From: Bacteroidetes bacterium UKL13-3
GTDB taxonomy: Bacteria; Bacteroidota; Bacteroidia; UKL13-3
Reading direction: 5' to 3'
NCBI GenBank assembly: GCA_001602415.1
Contig: CP012155.1
Location: 1,550,001-1,614,000, forward strand
Length of the DNA: 64,000 nucleotides
Each line of letters starts with the position of its first letter. The stretch's first letter is position 1. The position numbers and the translations under genes were made by a program. The notes beneath the pieces are model-generated. The model did not search any database. It had not been told where the DNA came from and saw nothing but the letters and a program-made list of their open reading frames with translations. Positions 34,483-41,735 of the stretch are shown here, in pieces.

Positions 34483-35154
34483 ATGGAAAAAGAACATAAA
34501 ACAAAAATAATTTTCAATTCAAAATTGTCAGGAACAACAATTGTTGAAGAAGAAATGAAAGAAAAAAACGAAAGTAATGTTATAAAAAACATAAGCGTAT
34601 CAACTGGCGTCAGCTCTTTCCCGACTTCAAAGCTTGAAATCAATCCAACAAGCAAATACCCGAATTTAATTTCAATAAAGTCTGGCGATGAAATTCAAAT
34701 ATTTGTTGCGGAAATTGATAAAACATTCAGTAAATTATTTCAGGGAATTCTATCTTCTGTGAAAATTAAAGCTACACAAGAAAATTTTGAATTGGTTTTA
34801 GAAAGTGTAAGTGCCTTTTATACTATGCAAACCAAAAGGATAAACTATCAAAATTTTAAAACTAAAACTGGACTTCGTGAAATTCTAAATGAACTTGTTC
34901 AAATTTGTGGTATTAATGGCAAAATTGTAGTTGATAAAAGCATTAATAATGAATTTACCTTAACACCATTCAAATCCTTTCCTTGTCTTTCACTTATTAA
35001 CGCAATATGTTACGACCTTGATTTAGTTTATGACTTTAACAAAGGGGACATTATGACAATCTCAAAGCGAACCTCATTTTTAGACAAACTCCACAATTCA
35101 ATACCAATAGTTATAGACAATGACAAAATAATTTCAAGTGAATTTGAACAATGA
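34483..35154 (+). CDS. Phage tail gpD/VgrG-like protein paired with the SIR2 gene
   Basis: A 223-residue protein. ISIKSGDEIQIFVAEIDKTFSKLFQGILSSVKIKATQENFELVLESVSAFYTM follows the pattern of late control protein D and the N-terminal region of VgrG (a barrel with GDxIxI and LFxGIV). Then KTGLREILNELVQICGINGKIVVDK and LINAICYDLDLVYDFN resemble the second barrel region. The last residues (NDKIISSEFEQ) end without a spike or baseplate extension. No other tail or T6SS gene is nearby, so it is a stand-alone fragment-like homologue. Two bases separate it from the SIR2 stop. Fold assignment is by pattern only. Confidence 0.6.
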   Translation: MEKEHKTKIIFNSKLSGTTIVEEEMKEKNESNVIKNISVSTGVSSFPTSKLEINPTSKYPNLISIKSGDEIQIFVAEIDKTFSKLFQGILSSVKIKATQENFELVLESVSAFYTMQTKRINYQNFKTKTGLREILNELVQICGINGKIVVDKSINNEFTLTPFKSFPCLSLINAICYDLDLVYDFNKGDIMTISKRTSFLDKLHNSIPIVIDNDKIISSEFEQ

Positions 35155-35167
35155 GGAAAAGAAAAAC

Positions 35168-35247
35168 TACCGATAACAAATAGCGCTTAAACGAAGTGTA
35201 CCCACTTCGATTTAAGCGTGTGTTGACTGAAGCGTGACGGGGTTTTT
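35168..35247 (+). repeat. Hairpin repeat A (attC-like) after the SIR2 cassette
   Basis: TACCGATAAC (35168-35177) closes the cassette and is followed by the 74-nt sequence from TAAC (35174) to GGGGTTTTT (35247), identical to 38487-38560. It folds as CGCTTAAACGAAGTG / CACTTCG-A-TTTAAGCG, 15 base pairs with one bulged A and loop TACC. Confidence 0.85.
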
Positions 35248-35323
35248 GGCTATGTGTGCATGTGGCCGGTGTTGTTTATAATAGTTTGCTTGGTGGTGTT
35301 GTATTACTTGTGCCAGTTTGTAA

Positions 35324-36231
35324 TTAGGCTTTACCATGGCTGTAAAGCGTATCAAACGGACTGTGCACTGCCTTGGCTTTTATTTGCGCTATGTGTAAAT
35401 ACATCATAGTGGTGCGCAAATCTGCATGTCCTAGTGCTTGTTGTATGCTGTGCAAATCAACCCCATCTTCTAAAAGGTGTGTGGCAAAGCTGTGGCGTAG
35501 TGTATGCATCGAGGCCGATTTTTTTATATCGGTGCGTTTTAAGGCTTCGTTTATTACGTATTGTATGCTACGTTCGCCCATGGGTTGGCCGGGTGTTAAT
35601 CCTTCAAACAAATAAACTTGTGGGTTTACTTCGGCCAAATACATGCCTAACCTATCGGCCAATAATTTTGATAAAACTACATACCGATCTTTTTTGCCTT
35701 TACCTTGTCTAATGTGTATGCATTTGCGGTTTACATCTACATCACTTATTTTTATTAGCCTAAGCTCGTTCATGCGTAAACCTGCTGCATAAGCAAACGC
35801 TAACAAGTAACGATGTTTAAATGATGGTGGTGCTTTAAACAATTGTTTGCACTCTTGCTTTGATAATACTACTGGTAAGGTTTGGTTTTTTTTGATACTG
35901 GGTAGTTTAATGGCTGCATCTTCCATACCAAATATTCTGAACCAAAAACGTAATGCAAAAACTGCATGCTTAAAGTAGCTGATGGATTTTCCTTCTACCT
36001 CGGTGCTTCTGTAAAAATAAGCGTTTAACTCATCAATACTTATGTGATGAGGAAACCTATTAAAGTGCAAGGCTACGTAAGCCAACGAGCGACCATAGTT
36101 GGTTAACAATCCTTTGCTTAATTGTTTTACCATTACCTGCTCTAAAAAATAATCGTAAGCTTGGCTAAAGCCTATTACCGATAACTTTGCTTGATGTACA
36201 ATTGTTGATGTTGTGTTTTTTTTAATGTCAT
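35324..36231 (-). pseudogene. Tyrosine recombinase (integrase), frameshifted near the start
   Basis: From ATG 36133 an intact 269-residue frame has all catalytic residues of the tyrosine recombinases: Arg120 (AAGLRMNELRL), Lys145 (RQGKGKKDR), His210 and Arg213 (HTLRHSFATHLL), His236 (LGHADLR) and the nucleophile Tyr245 (TTMMYLHI). Upstream, the frame encodes KLSVIGFSQAYDYFLEQV, the normal start of the SAM-like domain. ATG 36231 (MTLKK) would join it if the run of eight T at 36216-36223 were nine or six. It reads opposite to the next cassette, as integron integrases do. No IntI-specific insert is seen. Possibly active from a shorter start. Confidence 0.75.
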
Positions 36232-36433
36232 AACTTTATTGTTTTGATTTTATTTCTTACAAAGTTTATCCTATTTTGCAATGAAATGCTACCGCAGGTT
36301 TAGTTCAACAACACCCTTGCGCTATTGGGCAAAGTTCAACGTGTTGCATTTCTCATCTTTTAATCGTTAATTGGTGTGATAATTTAAATGCATTTAAACC
36401 CAACAGCCGCAAGGCTGTCGAACGTTAGGCGTA
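36232..36433 (+). other. attI-like stretch between integrase and next cassette, with cassette start
   Basis: No gene. A hairpin ACAGCC-GCAA-GGCTGT lies at 36403-36418, then GTTAGGCGTA at 36424-36433 begins the next cassette. It is the exact reverse complement of TACGCCTAAC at 38481-38490. GTTAGGC also satisfies the integron core consensus GTTRRRY. The place, between a divergent recombinase and the first cassette, is that of attI. Confidence 0.5.
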
Positions 36434-36513
36434 ATGCTATGGCGACAGTGCAAAAGACGAATGTTCAGTAAAAAAAACTAACTTTGTCATTAATAAAATT
36501 GAACATTAATAAA

Positions 36514-37977
36514 ATGGAAATAGAAATTAAAAATTTTGGACCAATTGACAGTTTAAAGTTTGACTTAAATAAGGACTTGCATCTTATCTACGGACAAAAT
36601 GCAATTGGAAAATCTTACGCCACATATTGCATCTATTGTTTATTAAAAAACATAAAAAACAAAGCAATTGGAGGAAACAGATTTATGTATTTTGAAAAGC
36701 CAGATGAAAGTTCTTTTGACAAATTTGTTAAGGCTCGAATTAAAAACCTTAAAACGAACAAGTCAATTGATTGTACTAAAGATTTTTTAAAACTTGTCGA
36801 AAATGAATTAAAGGAAGTTATCTTGAAAGGGCTTCAAAACTCTTTGCTAAATACTTTTTCATCACTGAAAAATTTAAAAAACAGGTACTCGGACAAAAAT
36901 TACGAATTAATAATTTCAATATCAAAATCTGAAAAACTAACCATTTTCTCAAACAATGAGGGTGTGTTAGATTTAAAGTTTGAAGACCATCTAAAAAAAG
37001 TTCAAATAGTACAGAAAGATACCAAATCAACTAAATTTTCCTTATATATAAATGAAAGAAAAGAATTTGGCAAAGCTACAGAGGATGAATTTAGTGGGGA
37101 TTTTATTAGGTACACATTTGCTAAAGTAAATAAAATTCTAAGAAAATTAGACTTCAACATTCGTGACATCTATTATCTACCTGCTAGTCGTTCTGGACTT
37201 TACCAAGCATTGAATGCATTTACTCCAATTATTGCAGAATTGACGCAGAATAGGTTTTTTATGCAAAATAAAAGTATTGAACTGCCTTCATTGTCTGAGC
37301 CGCTTGCAGACTACTTTATTGATTTATCAACAGTTGACAAAAAACATATAAATATAGAATATACTGAAATAATAAAATTACTCCAAAATGATATTTTAAG
37401 GGGTGAAGTTGAATACGATGATAAAACAAGACGAATTTTATATAAACCAAAAGGAATAGACTTAGAACTTAATTTATCTGAAGCATCATCAATGGTTGCC
37501 GAACTTTCACCGCTAGTTCTTTACTTTAAGCATATATTAAATAACAAATATGCTTCAACAAAAGGACGGGACTACTTTTTCTATGACCAATTTTATGACA
37601 GCCCTAATAGGCGAAAAAAAGATAGAGGCTACGACATACTTTTTATAGAAGAACCAGAAGCTCATTTACACCCCGAAGTACAAGTTAAGTTAATAGAAGT
37701 TTTTGCAAAATTATCATCATTAAATCTGAAAATATTTATTACTTCTCATAGTAATTATATGTTTAATAAATTAAATAATTTATTAATTAAAAAAGAGATA
37801 GATAAAAAAAATATAATGGTATACCATTTGGTTCGAACCACCGAAGGAACAACTGTAAATAGTGAAATGAAAGTTACGGAAGATGGAATTGATGATGAGA
37901 ATTTCCAAGATGTTTCAGAACAACTTTATTACGAACGACTAAACTATTTGGAAGGAAATGATGATAAAAAGAATTAA
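36514..37977 (+). CDS. OLD-like AAA ATPase (AAA15/21 type), probable defence protein
   Basis: A 487-residue ATPase. Walker A is GQNAIGKS at residues 27-34. The SMC-like signature region reads LSEASSMVAELSPLVLYFKHIL, and Walker B is ILFIEEPEAHLHPE near residue 377. The D-loop/H-loop follows in KIFITSHSNYM. ATG 36514 is chosen since MEIEIKNFGPIDSLKFDL is the normal N-terminus; the frame extends to a TTG at 36484. It lacks a Toprim domain, so nuclease activity may come from the partner gene overlapping its end. Such ATPase pairs are often antiviral. Confidence 0.82.
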   Translation: MEIEIKNFGPIDSLKFDLNKDLHLIYGQNAIGKSYATYCIYCLLKNIKNKAIGGNRFMYFEKPDESSFDKFVKARIKNLKTNKSIDCTKDFLKLVENELKEVILKGLQNSLLNTFSSLKNLKNRYSDKNYELIISISKSEKLTIFSNNEGVLDLKFEDHLKKVQIVQKDTKSTKFSLYINERKEFGKATEDEFSGDFIRYTFAKVNKILRKLDFNIRDIYYLPASRSGLYQALNAFTPIIAELTQNRFFMQNKSIELPSLSEPLADYFIDLSTVDKKHINIEYTEIIKLLQNDILRGEVEYDDKTRRILYKPKGIDLELNLSEASSMVAELSPLVLYFKHILNNKYASTKGRDYFFYDQFYDSPNRRKKDRGYDILFIEEPEAHLHPEVQVKLIEVFAKLSSLNLKIFITSHSNYMFNKLNNLLIKKEIDKKNIMVYHLVRTTEGTTVNSEMKVTEDGIDDENFQDVSEQLYYERLNYLEGNDDKKN

Positions 37978-38470
37978 ATCCCACAAGGTTTTAGCTGATT
38001 TTGTAGAAGACACATGTTGTGAAAATGAAATCTGTGTAACTTTTGACGATGGTATTTCTTCTAGCGATTATGTAATAATAAAAGTTGACAATTATTATAA
38101 CTCATTAAATATAGAAGAGAGACCAGCTTCAATAGATTGCTTAATCATTAGAAAGTGTATCAAGACAGGATATGGTTTAACTTTAGTTGAGTTAAAAAAA
38201 ACTGACACAGGAAAAGGATTTGAAGTTGAAAACATGCAAGAGAAATTTAAAACAACTTTATACGACTTCATGAAAAATAGATTTAAAAACCCTTTGGACA
38301 TAAATTACTCAGAAATTAAACTATTTTTCGTTTCAAGACAAGAAATTCACAAGAGAGACCTTGGTTTAAAAATGGAGGTTCTAATAAATACAAGATTTAG
38401 GTTTAACGATAGGACATTAATGATTATTCCGAAAATGCCTACCCCGACAATTAAAAACTGCTATTCCTGA
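37958..38470 (+). CDS. Partner of the OLD-like ATPase, possible PD-(D/E)XK nuclease-like protein
   Basis: A 170-residue protein overlapping the ATPase gene by 20 bases. Residues 56-81 (PASIDCLIIRKCIKTGYGLTLVELKK) have an Asp60 and a Glu78-Leu-Lys80 pair spaced as in PD-(D/E)XK nucleases, within alternating hydrophobic strands. Another acidic cluster is at residues 18-31. The rest (FKTTLYDFMKNRFKNPLDINYSEIKLFFVSRQEI) is compatible with the fold's later helix and strands. It may be the effector of the ATPase, but family recognition is uncertain. Confidence 0.45.
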   Translation: MMIKRIKSHKVLADFVEDTCCENEICVTFDDGISSSDYVIIKVDNYYNSLNIEERPASIDCLIIRKCIKTGYGLTLVELKKTDTGKGFEVENMQEKFKTTLYDFMKNRFKNPLDINYSEIKLFFVSRQEIHKRDLGLKMEVLINTRFRFNDRTLMIIPKMPTPTIKNCYS

Positions 38471-38480
38471 AAAGAAGCAC

Positions 38481-38560
38481 TACGCCTAACAAATAGCGCT
38501 TAAACGAAGTGTACCCACTTCGATTTAAGCGTGTGTTGACTGAAGCGTGACGGGGTTTTT
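38481..38560 (+). repeat. Hairpin repeat B (attC-like) after the ATPase cassette
   Basis: TACGCCTAAC (38481-38490) closes the cassette; from TAAC (38487) to 38560 the 74 bases are identical to repeat A (35174-35247). The bulged-A hairpin follows the same layout. Beyond it the two copies diverge but share words such as GCTTGGTGG. The region to 38683 holds no gene. Confidence 0.85.
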
Positions 38561-38683
38561 TGCGAGTTATGTGTTTTGAATGTTTGGGATTATTTTTGGC
38601 TGCTTGGTGGGTGTATTTTTAGTTGGTGCAGCTTTACTTTTTTAGCGCTTTAATGCGCTTTTTTTGTGCTTTTTGTTTTGCAG

Positions 38684-38782
38684 GCTGGTAACTTTTGTGT
38701 TAATATTGGAAGAAATGCTATTCTTAATGATAAAAAAGTTCAAAAGTCAATTTCTTTTACAACATCAAAAGGAGATATTGTA
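38684..38782 (+). pseudogene. 5' fragment of a gene interrupted by IS30
   Basis: An open stretch in one frame reads AGNFCVNIGRNAILNDKKVQKSISFTTSKGDIV and ends at codon GTA 38780-38782, exactly where the IS30 element starts. The other half is at 39871-40040. The true start is not identified. Product unknown. Confidence 0.5.
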
Positions 38783-39870
38783 AGTTCAAGTCATAAGTGC
38801 AATTTTTTTAGTAGCACTTGATTAGCGGTTAAATAATTAAATTTTCTTATTGGCCTGTTATTGATTTTACGCTCAACTTCAAGCACTTGTTTATTTGATA
38901 CAAATGTAAGGTCTGTTTTCTTAGGAAAAAACCGTCTTATCACCCCAATTCTATTTTCAACTGTTCCCTTGTCTTGGCTTGTATATGGTCTAGTGAAAAA
39001 AGTTTTTACATCCATTCGATTAGCAACCTTAGTGTGACAACTAAAAGCTTTATCGTTATCAAAAGTCAACGTTTTAGGCTTGTATTTATTCCTCATTAGG
39101 TTACTTATAATGGCTTGATAAACTTGATTGCTATCCTTTGCCGTTAGTTTTTTGAGTCTGGTATGTAAAGTAGCTCTGTCTGTCATAACTAATAATGCTC
39201 CTTTATGATTTCTTCCCATCATTAAATCCACTTCAATATCTCCTATTCGCTTTCTTTGAGCTACAATTGCTGGGCGTTTAGCTATTGGGGTTCTATTTAA
39301 AATAACGCCTCTACTATCTTTTCTATTGCCTCGTTTTCGCCTTCTTTTACCATGCTTTAAATATTGATACAGCTTCTTATATGGCTTAGTTTCTTTCGTA
39401 TTAGTATGCTTACACTCCCATATCCATTGATAGATTCGCTCGTGGCTCACCATATCGTTAATGGAGTTACTTATCAATTCAGGACTCCATCTTTCATTTT
39501 TAATATAGCTACTAATGGTAAGCTTCATTTCACTTGTAAATACTTCATATTTAGGTTTTTCTAAATGTCTAATATTTGTTTTACGCTGTGCATTTAGAGC
39601 CATATACTCTCCTGCCGTTTTTCCTCGCTTTGCGATATTACGTTTTAGCTCTCTACTTATAGTTGATGCATGAACGTTTAATTGCTCTGCGATCTTTTTT
39701 TGACTGAACCCTGCTTTTATTAAACATTCAATCTGATATCTTTGCTCTAAACTGAGCTGTTTGTAATTTTTTGACATAGACAATCCAAAGATTGCACTAC
39801 TTGGTCAAAAGAAAAAAGCCCTCAAAAGCTTTTTTCTTTTGTTTCAAAAATTGCACTTATTTGTTGAACT
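38783..39870 (-). mobile_element. IS30-family insertion sequence
   Basis: About 1.09 kb. The 25-base terminal inverted repeats are 38783-38807 and 39846-39870, sharing AAAAATTGCACTTAT and TTGAACT (22 of 25 positions). The transposase stop is inside the left repeat. No target duplication is certain. Confidence 0.85.
38791..39783 (-). CDS. IS30-family transposase
   Basis: A 330-residue transposase. The N-terminal helix-turn-helix is YKQLSLEQRYQIECLIKAGFSQKKIAEQLNVHASTISRELKRN, diagnostic for IS30. The DDE core includes GDIEVDLMMGRNHKGALLVMTDRATLH (first Asp), LTFDNDKAFSCH (second Asp), and DKGTVENRIGVIRRFFPKKT (Glu). Length is normal. Upstream, at 39807-39840, a perfect A-rich hairpin (AAAAGAAAAAAGC and its complement) could block read-through from outside. 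The gene is intact. Confidence 0.92.
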   Translation of the reverse strand: MSMSKNYKQLSLEQRYQIECLIKAGFSQKKIAEQLNVHASTISRELKRNIAKRGKTAGEYMALNAQRKTNIRHLEKPKYEVFTSEMKLTISSYIKNERWSPELISNSINDMVSHERIYQWIWECKHTNTKETKPYKKLYQYLKHGKRRRKRGNRKDSRGVILNRTPIAKRPAIVAQRKRIGDIEVDLMMGRNHKGALLVMTDRATLHTRLKKLTAKDSNQVYQAIISNLMRNKYKPKTLTFDNDKAFSCHTKVANRMDVKTFFTRPYTSQDKGTVENRIGVIRRFFPKKTDLTFVSNKQVLEVERKINNRPIRKFNYLTANQVLLKKLHL

Positions 39871-40040
39871 CAGCTATTATTTTATGGTACCAAAATGAAA
39901 CTTTTGAAATAAATGGTAGTGTTAAGATAATCAGTTGGTTGAAGGCAAACTTTGATAAGTATTTTGACGAAAGTACAGATGCTGAGTTGTTGGAATACAA
40001 AGCATATATTGATTTATGTGATAGATTAGAATCAATGTAG
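39871..40040 (+). pseudogene. 3' fragment of the gene interrupted by IS30
   Basis: The frame reads AIILWYQNETFEINGSVKIISWLKANFDKYFDESTDAELLEYKAYIDLCDRLESM and stops at 40040. It appears to continue the fragment ending at 38782. The resulting protein is short and not recognised. An open frame starting at 39792 inside the element is an artefact of the insertion. Confidence 0.55.
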
Positions 40041-40141
40041 TGAATTAAAATAAGTTACACAAAAGACAAAACACATATTCTTCCCTGATCAGCGCTTGTA
40101 TATCATTTAAATTTATGTAATTCGGAACTTAGATTTATCCG

Positions 40142-41521
40142 CTAAATCAAATTCATCAAAACATCCGGAAACAATCCCAATACCAAACTCATCGCTACAC
40201 AAAAAACAGCCACCATCACATAAAGTGGAGATACTTCAATTTCAGTATCATTTCCTTCTTTGGTGTACATAGCTAAAACTACTTTTAAGTAATAGTAAGC
40301 ACCAATCATGGAAGCAATCACTGCAATCAACGTTAACGTTACATGTCCGCCTTGAATAGCTTTACTGAAGATATAGTATTTACCTAAAAATCCTGCAAAC
40401 GGAGGAATCCCTGCTAACGACAGCATACTCATGGTTAATAAAGCTGCCAGTAACGGACTCTTTTTACCTAAACCATTAAAGGCATCAATCCCTTCATTTT
40501 GCATGGCGTGAAATACCGGAATGGCTACAGCAAAAGCCCCTATGGTTGCAAACGCATATCCTGCTGAGTAGTAGAATAGGGCAGAAGCTGTTCCAACATA
40601 CAAACTAATTACTCCCAATAACATATATCCGGCATGTGAAATACCTGAATAGGCCATCAATCGTTTAAAGTTTGTTTGATGTAAGGCTGTGAAATTACCA
40701 ATAGCTAACGAAGCCACAGCTGCAATAACCAAGGTTGATTCAACATAGGTTAAAGTTCCCATGAAACAGTTAGCAAATAAACGATACAACGCACCGAAAG
40801 CGGCAATCTTTACCAAGGTACTCATGAATGCGGTAATCAAAGCTGGTGAGCCTTCGTATACATCTGGACTCCAAAAATGGAAAGGAGCAGCAGCAACTTT
40901 AAACAACATTGCTACCAACATCAACATCATACCAATATAAAACAACGGGCTAATTGTAAGTGCATCATGGTTCATTACATACTCACCAATTTTTTGCAAG
41001 TTAAAACTATTGGTTACCCCATAAATCAACGCAATTCCAAATAATAAGAATCCTGATGCAAATGCTCCCATCAAAAAATATTTGAATCCAGCTTCGTTCG
41101 ATTTGGTGTCAAACCGTTTGCTACCGGCCATAATGTATAAGGAGATGGAAAGGATTTCGATACCTAGGAATAACATTGCCATGTTTGCGTAGGATAACAT
41201 AATCAATGCTCCGCAAAGCGTAAAGATGAGAATGGCCAGGTAATCGCTTATATGCTGTTGTTCGTTTTTGTAATAATCTGCTGTCATCACAAAAATTAAC
41301 AATCCAATAACCAAGGCTAAGGAACTGAATGCAACCGAAAAGTGGTCGATGCGCAGCATGTCGTTATAAAAACTACCACCTTGATTCCATTCCATGTAGT
41401 TTACACCGAAGATTGCTGTAATACCAATTACAACGGCAGGAATCAAAAGTTTACGTAGGTTAAATATCTCTGCAAATAAGCAGAACAAACCAAGGCAAGA
41501 TGTATAGATTAATGTGTTCAT
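40142..41521 (-). CDS. nuoN: NADH-quinone oxidoreductase subunit N
   Basis: A 459-residue polytopic membrane subunit of complex I, last gene of the operon. Many hydrophobic helices cover the whole protein. Conserved antiporter-like elements are KVAAAPFHFWSPDVYEGSPALITAFMSTLVKIAAFGALYRL (the proton-channel Lys and Pro in a broken helix) and FKRLMAYSGISHAGYMLLG. It pumps protons with L and M. It is preceded by a spacer containing an inverted-repeat unit (41537-41735). Confidence 0.92.
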   Translation of the reverse strand: MNTLIYTSCLGLFCLFAEIFNLRKLLIPAVVIGITAIFGVNYMEWNQGGSFYNDMLRIDHFSVAFSSLALVIGLLIFVMTADYYKNEQQHISDYLAILIFTLCGALIMLSYANMAMLFLGIEILSISLYIMAGSKRFDTKSNEAGFKYFLMGAFASGFLLFGIALIYGVTNSFNLQKIGEYVMNHDALTISPLFYIGMMLMLVAMLFKVAAAPFHFWSPDVYEGSPALITAFMSTLVKIAAFGALYRLFANCFMGTLTYVESTLVIAAVASLAIGNFTALHQTNFKRLMAYSGISHAGYMLLGVISLYVGTASALFYYSAGYAFATIGAFAVAIPVFHAMQNEGIDAFNGLGKKSPLLAALLTMSMLSLAGIPPFAGFLGKYYIFSKAIQGGHVTLTLIAVIASMIGAYYYLKVVLAMYTKEGNDTEIEVSPLYVMVAVFCVAMSLVLGLFPDVLMNLI

Positions 41522-41536
41522 ATCGTTTTGTTTTTT

Positions 41537-41735
41537 AGCCGAAGATTACGCAAATTTTGTTTACGTTGTCTTCGGTTTCATTGCCACTGATTATCACAGA
41601 TTGTTTTGTTGAAATCAAATTAGCACAAATTGTTGTTCAAGCTAATTTTGTTTGTAGACTGTGTAAGTCAATCAGTGTTAATCTGTGGCATTTCTATCTT
41701 CTTATTAATTATTTAATTCAGTGTAATCAGCGGCT
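41537..41735. repeat. Empty inverted-repeat unit between nuoM and nuoN
   Basis: Outer arms are AGCCGAAGATTACGC (from 41537) and GTGTAATCAGCGGCT (ending 41735). Inner arms are GCCACTGATTATCACAGATT (41583-41602) and AATCAGTGTTAATCTGTGGC (41670-41689). The arms match those around the GxxExxY gene at 50986-51453, but no gene is inside. The outer right arm ends right at the nuoM stop. Confidence 0.7.

Noticed and set aside
35168-38560. The two hairpin repeats as simple terminators
   Set aside because: They do end in GGGGTTTTT, but the identity extends over 74 bases including sequence well away from the stem, and they sit exactly at cassette ends, so a recombination site fits better. Terminator activity in addition is possible.
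39792-40040. Complete 82-residue gene at the right end of IS30
   Set aside because: Its first third is inside the inverted repeat and element; only the part after 39870 is real, as the 3' half of the interrupted gene.
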